A stretch of 64,000 nucleotides of DNA. Source: Taxillus chinensis. Lineage: Eukaryota > Streptophyta > Magnoliopsida > Santalales > Loranthaceae. The position numbers and the translations under genes are program-made. Below the pieces are notes generated by a model. It saw only the letters and a program-made list of their open reading frames with translations. It ran no database searches and was not told the DNA's origin. The stretch is taken from NCBI GenBank assembly GCA_023512835.1, contig CM042090.1:47447321-47511320 (forward strand), in the 5' to 3' direction. This document shows, in pieces, positions 32,017-43,080 of this stretch (the stretch's first letter is position 1; every line of letters starts with the position of its first letter).

Positions 32017-32021
32017 CATAT
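32017..32021. repeat. Target site duplication CATAT, left copy (Tek-C)
   Basis: Matches 41003-41007 directly after the Tek-C 3' LTR. Confidence 0.93.
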
Positions 32022-32522
32022 TGTAAGGACCCGTACCTTGAGTTAGTCAGTTTTACCTGCTGAGTGGAGTTTTTCTAGATTTTGACCCAGTAAATGGACT
32101 CCAATGAATTCACGTGCAAAAGGAGAGATGCTTAGAATGATGTCCTCTATCTACCACAGAAGTTTCAGGCCAAACGGACGGGTATGTGAGGTGCACGTGA
32201 ATTGGGTCCATTTCACGTGCAAGTGTGGTTGTCTTCTACATGATGCAAGGAGGCTAGGGGTGAAGTTTGAGCGCATTTGGAGTGCATTTGGAGTTGCACG
32301 TGAATTGGGGAATTCACGTGCAAATTGGCGTGCAGCCATATTTTTGCATGGTTCCCTTGGTTTTGACATTCTAATGAACTTTCTCCAAAGGACCATGTTG
32401 AAATTCTGAGTATTTTGGCCTATATGGGTGCGGAAAGGTGCTAACTTGTGTGATCAAAACTACATCGTTTTGATGCTTGGGATTCACTTAATCAAAACTA
32501 CGTCGTTTTGATGTTGTGTTGT

Positions 32523-32530
32523 CTATATAA
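32523..32530 (+). promoter_or_regulatory. Tek-C 5' LTR TATA box
   Basis: TATATAAG after an ACGT-core palindrome; repeated at 39765-39772 in the 3' LTR. Confidence 0.7.
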
Positions 32531-32584
32531 GGAGGAGAAGCCCCTCTGTTTTAGGTTTAGGGTTTGTTGCTCCACCAGCCGTCG

Positions 32585-32623
<39 letters not shown>

Positions 32624-33090
32624 AGGAGAGCTCCTGGTTCTTGCCTGGCGCCTTGCGTGGGTGGTCGAGCCTCGTGGGTGGACGGCGTTCGGCTTGGGAT
32701 CAGTTGTTGCCGCGTTGTTGCGTCTTACCTGAGGTAGGGGTTACGTTCTTCCTAAACCCTCCTCTCGTCCTAGGGTCCTAGGGCGGATTATGGGTTATAT
32801 CTGTTATATATATATATATATGTAATCCATATAGGTGTGATCTCCTATATGGATGTTGGCCTTCAATGGCGATTTTGGTGTTTCTGGTGTTTGTGTGATG
32901 CATGAAAAGTGTTCGATAAAATGCCCTGTATGACATGCCTGCTACATGTTTGAGAAAATGCCTGTGTGATGGGTTTATGAGCCTGTGAATTTATGTACAC
33001 CAACTGTTTGGTTTCATACCTGTGAGGCTTTGCATGCTAAGTGTTTGGTGTTATGTCTGTGTGACTAAGTGTGGCTATGTGTGCTGTGTT

Positions 33091-33270
33091 CTTGGAACCC
33101 GGTGGTTGTGGAAGCCCGGGACCGTTCTTGGAACCCGGTGGCTGTGGAAGCCCGGGACTGTTCTTGGAACCCGGTGGCTGTGGAAGCCCGGGATTGTTCT
33201 TGAAACTCGGTGGATGTGGAAGCCCGGGACTGTCCTTGGAAACCCGGTGGCTGTGGAAGCCCGGGAGTGT
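33091..33270. repeat. 36-bp tandem minisatellite in Tek-C 5' LTR (5 units)
   Basis: Units start at 33091, 33127, 33163, 33199 and 33235 with CTTGGAACCCGGTGGCTGTG and continue GAAGCCCGGGAC. Exact 36-base period with few substitutions. The same five units lie at 40339-40518 in the 3' LTR. Confidence 0.95.
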
Positions 33271-33758
33271 TGATGTACCAGCCCGTGTATGATTGTGTTT
33301 GCTGTTATAGCCTGCAATTATATCTGGTGGAATAATTGTATCACGACACAAACACTTGTACACAAGGCATGTAGATGTTAGGTGCATGGGATGGGTTGGG
33401 AGACATGATCCCTCTCGAAATCGTGGTTGCTCACCCCTCCTACCATGTTGTTTTCTTTACAGGAACCTACAGGCGTTAGGTGGGAACACCAAGGTGGAAG
33501 ACCTTATTTACTTTACTATCTACTATTTATGTTATTTTTATTGGAATTGATGTAACCCCAGTGGGGATGGGATTGGAAAGGATTTCGTTGTAATAAACTG
33601 GTTTGGATTATTTTTATGAACATTACTTTCTTGAATGTGTTGTGGATGTTTAAAATGTAATATTCTTGGTTTGTATCCTAACCCCTTTGCCCTCCGCGTG
33701 GGTAAAAGGGGAGTCACGTGCCGGTTTCCTCGGGTTGGAAATCCAGGGCGTGACAATA

Positions 33759-33770
33759 TGGTATCAGAGC
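33759..33770 (+). other. Tek-C primer binding site (initiator tRNA-Met)
   Basis: TGGTATCAGAGC, 3 bases after the LTR end. Confidence 0.93.
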
Positions 33771-34166
33771 ATGGTCTAGTTGGCCTAGGGTAGTGGGCGG
33801 ACTTGGTTATCTTGAGTCCTTTGGAGGAGCTTGGAGGCACATGCCTGATCAACATGGTCCTCTTTGAGCCTCCAAGGTGTACTTAGGGTAGTCCAGTCTT
33901 GTGGTAGGATTGGCATGCATTGGCATTAGGGCACTAGTTGCATTTCTTTGTGAATGTATGCTAAAGCGTGGATAAGATCACATGATTAAGTGAAATGTGC
34001 AACTCGATTTGTTTGGCAATGTGTACTTGAACCGTGCAATGTGATTGATGCAATGTACGTGTGTAATGTCATGTGTTAGTGAAATTGATCAGTGGGGTAG
34101 AGGTAGTGACGCGATAGATTATAAAATTTGTTTTGATGTTTGTGCTTCTTACTTCGTGTAGTAAGA

Positions 34167-35560
34167 ATGCCGCCGAGGAGAGTGACACGTGCGTCTGGGG
34201 CGATGGCCGATGAGTCATCTGCCCATGAGGGTCCGGGTGCGGGACCGTCCGTTGGAGGGCATGCGTTATTGGCACCGCTACAAGAAGGCATCCGGCTAGA
34301 GGTACGAGAGCTACGGGAGGGACTCCGGCAGGACGTTCGGGGAGGAGGTGCGCCGTGAGATGGCGGCACGGCGAGGTGGTGCCACCACCACCACCGGTGG
34401 GGAGAGCTGCCTCGTGAGCGTGGGAGTTCGCCTGGGTGGTGTACCGACCCGTGCGAGAGGATGACGTGGTGACACGGTTCCGAAAGGAACAACCTCCGCG
34501 ATTTAAGGGGGGAGAAGATCTTGTGGTAGGCGAGCAGTGGTCGAGGCAGATTGAGCATGTGTTCTCCTTTCTCCTACCCCGGGAGGAGGATAAGGTGCGA
34601 CCGGCAATCCGGCAGCTAGGGGGATGCTTTGGAGTGGTGGACGAGTGTTGCGGGGAGCCGTGCGGTGCAACTCATGTTTTGGGAGGAGTTCTTGTAACTC
34701 TTCCATGATGAGTTCTTCCCGGAATCGGTGAGATGGCGAAGAGGGAAGAATTCGGCAGCTTGAAGCAGGGATCCAGGGACGGTACCTGAGTATGAGCGGG
34801 AGTTCCGGAGATTGAGTAGGTTTGCTCCTGAGGCGTGGTAAGGGAGGACCTGAAGGACCACAAGTTCACTTTGGGCCTTAGGCCAGCCCTTAGGCGAGGG
34901 TGGCAATTCTACGCTTGAGGACCTATGCCGAGGGCCGTGGAGACGGCCCGTATAGCCGAGAGAGCCGGATGATGGGAGGCAGGTCCATCGGGGTCGCCGA
35001 TTGCGAGTGGGCCTGATCGAGATGCAGGGTCCAAGAGGCTCAAGACGGAGGAGAGGGATAGCAGTTCTTTCCGTAGCGAGGGGACAGACATTGGTGAACC
35101 CAGGGAGGTCTAGCTTTGGCGATGTGACGGGCGGTCCAGCAGGGGGTCTCCCTAGCGGTTGTTCGCTTGTGGGGAGCAAGGCCACTTGAGGAAGGAGTGT
35201 CCAAAGAGGGACTGGAAATGCCATAGTTGTGGACGAGAGGGCCATCTGAGCCGGGTTTGCCGGAGTGGCAACAGGGGAGTTGGAGGCATGACACCCAGCA
35301 CAAGGAGTGATGCCAGTTTCCGTGCACCAGCAGAGAGACCAGCTCGTCAGTGGCCGGCTAGTCAGGTAAGATCGAATCAGACCCGACCTCAGGGGAGGCC
35401 GGAGCGGCAGCAGCGGAGCCGGGAGGCAGCCTTGGCGGGAAGCGCCCAAGGAGTGAGCCGACCAGTGGCACGGGCCAAGGGAGGGTGTTTGCGGCTGGAG
35501 GCGACGTCCCGGAGGAGGCCGAGCTACCACCCCACCAGCTGAGGAGGGAGCAGGACCATC
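34167..35560 (+). pseudogene. Tek-C gag
   Basis: ATG at 34167 opens MPPRRVTRASGAMADESSA. Capsid segments are readable at 34436-34620 (VVTRFRKEQPPRFKGGED, EHVFSFLLPREEDKVRPAI). The nucleocapsid has two CCHC knuckles near 35160-35261: FACGEQGHLRKEC, lacking its first Cys in this frame, and the complete CHSCGREGHLSRVC. Frame changes interrupt it at several points (around 34330, 34610, 34740, 34900 and 35155). It would make the particle protein of the element. Confidence 0.85.
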
Positions 35561-36040
35561 GGTGGTTAGAGGTACCCTTTTGCTCTCCCGTACATTAGCT
35601 TCTGTCGTTTTCGATACGGGTGCATAGTGTTTGTTTGTTGCTGAGCTTGTGATAGATAGCTTGGGGTTAGCTTGTGTGGAGGCAGCGAAGCCCCTAGTTG
35701 TTGAGTCGCCAGTGGTGGGTATGATTGAGGTACGGCGAGTATGTCGTGACTGTGTGTTAACCATAGGCGAGGTGGAGCTGAGTTTTGACTTGCATGTGAT
35801 GCCTTTGAGGACGTTTGACCTGATCTTGGGTATGGATTGGCTTATGGCTTTCCAGGCCAAGATAGATTGTTATCGGCGGCGTGTGTCCTTCGTGACACTC
35901 CGAGGGACCTCTTGCACCCTGCAGGGGAGTGGGATTGTGAGGCGAGTCGGGCCGGGCCGATGTTGGACCGGTGGGGTGCCATTACCCACAGGTTGGCAGC
36001 CTGACCTTTGGCGAGGAGGGTAAGGTGGAAAAGAGGGGTG
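35561..36040 (+). pseudogene. Tek-C protease and linker, with stop beside the active site
   Basis: The aspartic protease motif is intact as Val-Phe-Asp-Thr-Gly-Ala, but the next codon is TAG (35625-35627). Beyond it the frame is open: SLGLACVEAAKPLVVESPVV, ELSFDLHVMPLRTFDLILGM, DWLMAFQAKIDCYRRRVSF. A frame break near 35930 enters the linker. Confidence 0.87.
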
Positions 36041-37168
36041 TGGCCCCATTGTTGTGGACCAATTTCAGGATGTTTTCCCTGAAGAGTTGAGGAGTTTGCC
36101 ACCTAAGAGGAGTGTGGAGTTCACCATTGAGTTGGTGTCGGGGACGGGTCCGATTTCCCAAGTAGCGTATCGTATGGGACCAGCCCGAGCCGAGGGAGCC
36201 GCAGAGGCAAATCAAGGAGTTGGGGGACCAAGGGTATATCGGACCAAGTACCTCACCTTGGGGTGCTCCGGTGCTTTTTGCTAAGAAGGCCGATGGCACA
36301 CTTCGTCTCGTATCGACTACGGAAGGCGAACTCGGTGACCGTGAAGAACAAGTACCCGTTGCCTCGGATAGATGACCTGTTTGACCAATTGAGTGGGGCC
36401 CAGTGGTTTTCCAAAATAGATTTACGGTCGGGGTATCACTAGCTCAGGGTTAGGGAGGAGGACATCCCTAAGACGGCTTTTCGGTGCAGGTATGGGCATT
36501 ATGAGTGGGTCGTGATGCCTTTCGGGCTCACTAATGCGCCGCCGGTGTTCATGCATTTGATGAACCAAGTCTTTGCCCCATACTTAGACTCGTTCGTGGT
36601 GGTTTTTATCGACGATATCTTGGTGTATTCCAAGACCGAGAGGGAGCATGTGGAGCACTTGGCAACAGTGTTGCAAACCTTGAGGGACCAGCAACTGTTT
36701 GCTAAGTTTAGCAAGTGTGAGTTTTGGCTGCAGGAGGTTCACTTTCTTAGCCATGTGGTGTCAGCTGAGGGAGTTAGGGTGGACCCAGCCAAGATTGAGG
36801 CCGTGGCATCGTGGGCGAGGCCAACCAACGTTTTTGAGATCCGTAGTTTTCTTGGCTTGGCAGGGTACTATCGTCGTTTTGTCGAGGGGTTCTCCCGTTT
36901 GGCAGCGCCTATGACAGCGTTGACTCGGAAGGGCGTGAAGTTTGATTGGACTGACAAGTGTCAGCAGGCGTTTGAGATTCTCAAAACCCGTTTGACCACT
37001 GCACCGGTGTTGAGGTTACCTCGGGAGGATATTCCATATGAAGTATACTGTGATGCGTCCAGGGTTGGTTTGGGGTGTGTGCTTATGCAGGAGCACGGTG
37101 TGGTAGCTTATGGGTCAAGGCAATTCAAGCCTCATGAGCGAATTATCCTACCCATGATCTGGAGTTAG
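36041..37168 (+). pseudogene. Tek-C reverse transcriptase and first half of RNase H
   Basis: Linker ([20 protein letters not shown]) then RT blocks. Breaks occur near 36180 and 36305, and there is a TAG at about 36439 in the LRSGYH*LRV motif (CAG to TAG). From 36512 the frame is open: [30 protein letters not shown] with the catalytic Asp pair near 36604-36615, [20 protein letters not shown], then RNase [18 protein letters not shown]. It is lost at about 37138, where CAG has become CG (GAGCGAATTATCC against GAGCAGAACTATCC in Tek-E). Confidence 0.88.
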
Positions 37169-37430
37169 CGGCTGTTATCTTCGCCCTGAAGAGTTGGCAG
37201 CACTACCTCTTGGGGGAAAAGTTTATGGTGTTCTCGGATCACAAGAGCCTTCAGTACATCTTTACTCAGAAAGACTTGAATTTGAGGCAAAGGAGATGGG
37301 TGGAGTATTTGCAGACCTTTGATTTTACTCTTGCCTATACCCCGGGCAAGGGTAATGTTGTGGCTGATGCGTTGAGCAGAAAAGGGAAAGCTGAGGTGTC
37401 CGTGAGAGAGTGGAAGCGATGGAGCGATTG
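37169..37430 (+). pseudogene. Tek-C RNase H, second half
   Basis: The frame resumes: [60 protein letters not shown]. The Asp of SDHKS and the tail His region are present. Followed by another break near 37420. Confidence 0.85.
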
Positions 37431-37499
37431 GCGATGTTGCATTGCGACTGTTGTTCCTGATGGTGGGACAATCCTGAGCCCTTTGGTGGTGGTGCCGAG

Positions 37500-38420
37500 T
37501 TGTACCAGCGCGTCCGGGAGGAACAACTGGGTGACATTGAGTGTGAGGTTCTCCGTGCCCGTATTGAGGCCGGGAGCTATCCGAGGACCTGGACAGAGGG
37601 TCCTGAGCATGAGTTGTCGTTTCAGGGGCGGTTGGTAGTAGCTTCTTCCCTCAGGGATGAGGTGATGAGGGAGTTTCACCAATCTAGAGTTGATGTGCAT
37701 CCAGGGGGTACGAAGATGTATCATGCGCTTTGCGAACATTTTTGGTGGCCTGGGATGAAACGCGATGTGGCCGCCTTTGTTTCGCGATGCCTCACATGTC
37801 GGCAGTGAAGGCCGAGCATCGCCGGCCGGCGGGCATGTTACAGCCTTTGCCCATAGCGGAGTGGAAGTGGGACCATATAGCGATGGATTTTGTGATTGGT
37901 CTTCCACCCACCACGGGGAGGAAAGATATGATTTGGGTGATTGTGGATCGACTCACAAAGTCGGCCCATTTCCTGGCTATTCGCGAGCGAGACTCTATTG
38001 GGACCTTGAGTCCTGTACATGAACGAGATTGTGAGACCGCATGGAGTACCATCATCGGTTGTCTCGGACCGGGATTCGAGGTTCACTTCCCGTTTTTGGG
38101 CAAGGTTTGCAGGAGGCTATGGGGACCAAGCTTCACTTGAGTACAGCCTTTCACCCCGAGACCGACGGCCAGCGCAGAGAGGACGAATCAGACGTTGGAG
38201 GACATGTTACGGGCCTGTGTGTTAGATTTTGGGGTTCGTGGGCAACTCACCTTCCTTTGGTGGAGTTTGCCTACAATATGATTATCAGGCATCCATTGGG
38301 ATGGCTCCTTTTGAGGCGTTGTATGGACGGCCGTGTCGATCACCTTTGTGTTGGACCGAGGTGGGGGGAGACAGCTCTCTTGGGACCGCAGGTTGGTTCA
38401 AGAGGCTACCGAGAAGGTTA
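37500..38420 (+). pseudogene. Tek-C integrase zinc module and DDE core
   Basis: The zinc module is intact in one frame: [16 protein letters not shown] and RCLTCRQ (37675-37805). It then shifts because a G is missing after CAG (CGGCAGTGAAGGCC). The core has KWDHIAMDFVIGLPPTTGRK (first Asp) and [20 protein letters not shown], then repeated frame changes through the second Asp (SDRDSRF, near 38063-38090) and the Glu region (38165-38200). Confidence 0.83.
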
Positions 38421-38429
38421 AGTTGATTC

Positions 38430-38934
38430 GTCGGCGTTTGTTAGCGGCTCGAGTCGGCCGAAATCTTATGTGGATCGGTGGCGGCGACCTTTGGAGTTTT
38501 GTTGGTGATCATGTGTTTCTTCGTGTTTCCCCACGTCGTGGACATCGCCGGTTTGGGCGAGGTTCCAAGCTATCTCCGCGGTTTATTGGTCCTTTTGAGA
38601 TTCTGGATCGTGTGGGGCCTGTGGCCTACCGGTTAGCGTTACCACCGCGGCTGAGTCGAGTGCAAAACGTGTTTCACGTGTCCCAGTTGCGGAAGTATCA
38701 CCCTGACCCCACTCATGTGCTCGATTGGGGGACATTGGACATTGAGGATGACATGTCCATCGTTGAGGCCCCTATCCGTATCCTAGATCGGCGAGAGAAG
38801 CTTTTGCGTGGTCGTGCTTATTCCTTTGGTTCGCGTCTTTGTGGCAGCACCGTGGCATTGAGGAGGAGACATGGGAACGTGAGTCCGTGATGCATGAGCA
38901 GCACCCAGACTTGTTCGCGGACGAACAATCTTAA
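38430..38934 (+). pseudogene. Tek-C GPY/F module and chromodomain
   Basis: A mostly open segment from about 38480: [38 protein letters not shown] (GPY/F), [20 protein letters not shown], then chromodomain [14 protein letters not shown] before a frame change. The true tail reads [14 protein letters not shown] and ends LFADEQS, TAA at 38932-38934. Confidence 0.85.
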
Positions 38935-39229
38935 GCGTGGGAGGTGGCTGTTGGCCAAGGGATAGTGATGTGTTTTCTTGTGATGTGTTTTCTTGTATTA
39001 GTTGGTGTATTTGTATTGTCTTTTAAAGACATGTGTTCTTATTTGTGATGTGCTTTGACATGTGTATTCGTGCCATGCGGACATGTGTTATATGCATTAT
39101 TGTGGTTATGGATTATGGTGGTCTTGTTATGTCTTTGTTGTCTTGTGTGTGGTGTATGACCCATTTGGGTGTTGTGGCTCGCCGTGTGGCAAATGGGTAG
39201 CTGGTGTTTGTTTTCCTCGTATGTCATTT
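38935..39229 (+). other. Tek-C 3' internal noncoding segment
   Basis: T/G-rich spacer with repeats of TGATGTGTTTTCTTGT and a possible hairpin between CCCATTT and AAATGGG (about 39160-39197), also present in K2 (61488-61530). No gene seen. Confidence 0.6.
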
Positions 39230-39264
39230 CTTTTCGAAGACGAAAAGTCTTAAGGGAGAGAGGA
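39230..39264 (+). other. Tek-C hairpin and polypurine tract
   Basis: CTTTTCG-AAGA-CGAAAAG stem-loop, then AAGGGAGAGAGGA (39252-39264) abutting the LTR. The stretch also reads LFEDEKS and a stop (39251-39253), an echo of the pol end 319 bases earlier. Confidence 0.85.
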
Positions 39265-39825
39265 TGTAAGGACCCGTACCTTGAGTTAGTCAGTTTTACC
39301 TGCTGAGTGGAGTTTTTCTAGATTTTGACCCAGTAAATGGACTCCAATGAATTCACGTGCAAAAGGAGAGATGCTTAGAATGATGTCCTCTATCTACCAC
39401 AGAAGTTTCAGGCCAAACGGACGTGTATGTGAGGTGCACGTGAATTGGGTCCATTTCACGTGCAAGTGTGGTTGTCTTCTACATGATGCAAGGAGGCTAG
39501 GGGTGAAGTTTGAGCGCATTTGGAGTGCATTTGGAGTTGCACGTGACTTGGGGAATTCACGTGCAAATTGGCGTGCAGCCATATTTTTGCATAGTTCCCT
39601 TGGTTTTGACATTCTAATGAACTTTCTCCAAAAGACCATGTTGAAATTCTGAGTATTTTGGCCTATATGGGTGCGGAAAGGTGCTAACTTGTGTGATCAA
39701 AACTACATCGTTTTGATGCTGGGATTCACTTAATCAAAACTACGTCGTTTTGATGTTGTGTTGTCTATATAAGGAGGAGAAGCCCCTCTGTTTTAGGTTT
39801 AGGGTTTGTTGCTCCACCAGCCGTC

Positions 39826-39872
<47 letters not shown>

Positions 39873-41002
39873 AGGAGAGCTCCTGGTTGCTGCCTGGCGC
39901 CTTGCGTGGGTGGTCAGAGCCTCGTGGGTGGACGGCGTTCGGCTTGGGATCAGACTGTTGCCGCGTTGTTGCGTCTTACCTGAGGTAGGGGTTTTGTTCT
40001 TCCTAAACCCTCCTCTGTCCTAGGGTCCTAGGGCAGATTATGGGTTATATCTGTTATATATATATATATGTAATCCATATAGGTGTGATCTCCTATATGG
40101 ATGTTGGCCTTCAATGGCGATTTTGGTGTTTCTGGTGTTTGTGTGATGCATGAAAAGTGTTCGATAAAATGCCTGTATGACATGCCTGCTACATGTTTGA
40201 GAAAATGCCTGTGTGACTGGGTTTATGAGCCTGTGAATTTATATACACCAATTGTTTGGTTTCATACCTGTGAGGCTTTGCATGCTAAGTGTTTGGTGTT
40301 ATGTCTGTGTGACTAAGTGTGGCTATGTGTGCTGTGTTCTTGGAACCCGGTGGCTGTGGAAGCCCGGGACCGTTCTTGGAACCCGGTGGCTGTGGAAGCC
40401 CAGGACTGTTCTTGGAACCCGGTGGCTGTGGAAGCCCGGGACTGTTCTTGAAACCCGGTGGCTGTGGAAGCCTGGGACTGTCCTTGGAAACCCGGTGGCT
40501 GTGGAAGCCCGGGAGTGTTGATGTACCAGCTCGTGTATGATTGTGTTTGCTGTTATAGCCTGCAATTATATCTGGTGGAATAATTGTATCACGACACAGC
40601 ACTTGTACACAAGGCATGTAGATGTTAGGTGCATGGGATGGGTTGGGGAGACATGATCCCTACTGAGCTGTGGTTGCTCACCCCTCCTACCATGTTGTTT
40701 TCTTTACAGGAACCTACAGGCGTTAGGTGGGAACACCAAGGTGGAAGACCTTATTTACTTTACTATCTACTATTTATGTTATTTTTATTGGAATTGATGT
40801 AACCCCAGTGGGGATGGGATTGGAAAGGATTTCGTTGTAATAAACTAGTTTGGATTATTTTTATGAACATTACTTTCTTGAATGTGTTGTGGATGTTTAA
40901 AATGTAATATTCTTGGTTTGTATCCTAACCCCTTTGCCCTCCGCGTGGGTAAAAGGGGAGTCACGTGCCGGTTTCCTCGGGTTGGAAATCCGGGGCGTGA
41001 CA
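39265..41002 (+). repeat. Tek-C 3' LTR (1738 bp)
   Basis: Pairs with 32022-33755. (GA)n at 39828-39869 is longer than in the 5' copy; the minisatellite is at 40339-40518. Ends GGGGCGTGACA, then CATAT. Confidence 0.95.
40339..40518. repeat. 36-bp minisatellite in Tek-C 3' LTR (5 units)
   Basis: Same unit, number and order as at 33091-33270, with a few substitutions. Confidence 0.94.
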
Positions 41003-41007
41003 CATAT
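41003..41007. repeat. Target site duplication CATAT, right copy (Tek-C)
   Basis: Identical to 32017-32021. Confidence 0.93.
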
Positions 41008-41428
41008 CACAATTTACTTCACTTCAAAGAGGACTCAAGTCCATTACAACTCAAATGGGGAAAAGCTCCCAATAAACTCACAATACCAAATTCAGTTTAC
41101 AAAATAGCTCAAACCAAAACAGAAAGCCATAGATACATTAACAATCAAACAAGGAGGGTCCCATAGCCTCTATGGTAAATCACCTCAGCTCTGTCACTTA
41201 TCGCCAGCTAGACCCTGCAAAGTGAACAATTCAAAGGAGGGGTGAGCAAACCACAGCTCAGTAGGGATCAAGTCTCCCCGGGCCCATCCCACACTACTGG
41301 AATGCATGTTTAGTGAAAACTTGTGCTAGTGTAGTGAACTAGTTGAAACCACACACAAAAACCATCAAACACATCCCATATTCAAAGAGGGGGGTTTTAG
41401 TGATATAACTGTTCCATACTCAAGGTTC

Positions 41429-42947
41429 TGACCCGTATAAATTATGTCTATAGGTTTTGCAGCAAGTGCACTGGTCAAGTAATAAAATGGAGTATTAAGA
41501 CTCCGGTTGTCGAACCCACAGGGAGGTAGCTAATCTTTGTTAAAGCAAGCACTAAGCTAACAAGTTGTTTTTATGTCTGGACAATTGATTTTTGTTGGAC
41601 AAATAATGTGAACGAAAGGTGATTAAATCAGAAAGTTGGCAAGCTATTGGTACAGAAATTTCAGTGATTAAGGATCTAGGGTCACAATGTTTACCACCCA
41701 ATCAATTGTAATAGTCTGGTTATGGCTCTCGTTCTTGATTGATGTTGTAGTTCACATTCATGTTGATTATCTCCTACCTATCTTACATTTGGTCCATGCT
41801 AAGATAGATTTAAGGCTTTTATCCCATTTGGTCCATGTGAATAAAAGTGATCAAGGTAGATAAACAATCTAATAGTTGCAGACTTGGTCCATCATGCAAT
41901 ATTAAATCTAATTTACTAGTGTTCCACCCTAGACAAGGGCTAAGATTACCTAATTATGCATAAACTAGGCATTTCCATTCAAGCAAGTGAATTAAACAAG
42001 AACTGAATTCTATTTTATTGAACAACCATAACCAAACTGACTACAATTTATTGGGGGCTACATTGCTCCCCTAGACTAACAAGACTACTCCATAATCATG
42101 ACAAAAACAATAACAATCACAGGAAAGAACATGATTACAGCACCAGGACAATAAAGGAAGACCCCAAGATGAACCAGGACTCCAGCCTCCAAAGACTCCG
42201 GCGTCTCGTTGCCCAAACTCACTCCTTGCTAAGGACAATCCGATCTTTTAGCAATGGCTATAGCTCTTTTCAGAACTCAGATCAGATTCTCCCACTCAAG
42301 ATGATTTACAATGCCTCCAAAGACCCCTATTTATAGGTTTTAGTGGGCCAAATTAGGATTACAAAAGGTGTGCCCTAATTATAGATGTGGTCGCAGCCAA
42401 AACGACGTCGTTTTGGTTAGTGACACTATTCGACGCTCTAGGCGCAATAAAACTCAAACTACACCAAATTTGACCCCAGTTCTTTAGAGGAAAATGATTA
42501 AAACAACAAAACACAGCATTGGGAGCACAAAAATGCCTGCACGTGAGAATGCACGTGAGAAGACCCTTTTCACGTGCAGCTCCAATTTGACTCAAATTTG
42601 CTCCAAAGCTTCCTCTTGAGTTGTAGAAGGCATCCATGCAATAAAATCCTTGCACGTGAGAATGCACGTGAGAAGGCCTTTTCACGTGCACCTTGATTTT
42701 GCCTTCATTTTGCTTCCATCTTCTTCCTATAGCTTCCTTGTGAGTTGATGGAGTGATCTAGCCAAAGTGTGTGGGAAAAGGTTGCTCCAAAACCTGCCAA
42801 AAACACTCAAAAAGTACCACTATACACCAAACAGGGTCTTCCTAGGGGTTAGAGCAAATATGTGGAAAATAACATGCAAATAGGTACAAAACATACGCTA
42901 AAACACCCTATATAAGGCATAGGATAACGACATAAATGCACGTTACC
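41429..42947 (-). repeat. Solo LTR M inside solo LTR D (1519 bp)
   Basis: On the minus strand it runs TGGTAACGTGCATTTATG to ATACGGGTCA, i.e. TG..CA ends. It is flanked by GGTTC at 41424-41428 and 42948-42952. It has U3-like content: a duplicated block of about 115 bp with GCACGTGAGAATGCACGTGA (near 42540 and 42653), a perfect palindrome AAAACGACGTCGTTTT at 42399-42414, and a minus-strand TATAAATA near 42331-42339. No internal region. The family is unknown to me. Confidence 0.78.
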
Positions 42948-42952
42948 AGGTT

Positions 42953-43080
42953 CCAGTCTAGTTACTGTCCCGTATCCAAGGCTCCAGTCCAATGACTGTC
43001 CTGTAATCAGAAGGGTTCCAGCTTGGCAGCTGTCCCGTGTATCAAAGGCTCCAGCTCAACAGCTGTCCCGTAGCATACAA
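42953..43080 (-). repeat. Degenerate tandem repeat in LTR D
   Basis: Four or five imperfect units of GGTTCCAG...CTGTCCCGTA, spaced about 35-40 bases; the equivalent position in other LTRs of the window also holds a tandem repeat. Confidence 0.7.

Larger units (their letters stand above)
32022..33755 (+). repeat. Tek-C 5' LTR (1734 bp)
   Basis: TGTAAGGACCCG to CAGGGCGTGACA. Features in order: CACGTG inverted repeat near 32198-32221 (one arm diverged), ACGT near-palindromes near 32454 and 32490, TATATAAG at 32523-32530, (GA)n 32586-32621, (TA)n near 32807-32822, and a 36-bp minisatellite at 33091-33270. Confidence 0.94.
32022..41002 (+). mobile_element. Tek-C: complete Tekay-like chromovirus, recent insertion
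   Basis: LTRs 32022-33755 and 39265-41002 are nearly identical to the eye (few scattered differences), flanked by CATAT. It has the standard internal order and a chromodomain. The U3 shares the family 1 (Tek-A/B) layout, but the leader and second half are diverged, so it is a related but separate family. Frame breaks are many for an element with such similar LTRs. Confidence 0.95.

Noticed and set aside
33091..33270. 36-bp repeats as a CRISPR-like array
   Set aside because: Units are contiguous with no spacers, lie in a plant LTR and recur in the partner LTR; they are a minisatellite.
33022..33273. Repetitive protein with 12-residue LEPGGCGSPG-type repeats
   Set aside because: A 36-base period keeps any frame open, on both strands; the region is LTR, present identically in the 3' LTR, with no coding start context.
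34616..35860. Minus-strand frame of 414 codons across Tek-C gag/protease
   Set aside because: Antisense shadow: composition is Ser/Pro-rich from GC-skewed gag codons and the plus strand has clear zinc knuckles and the protease site.
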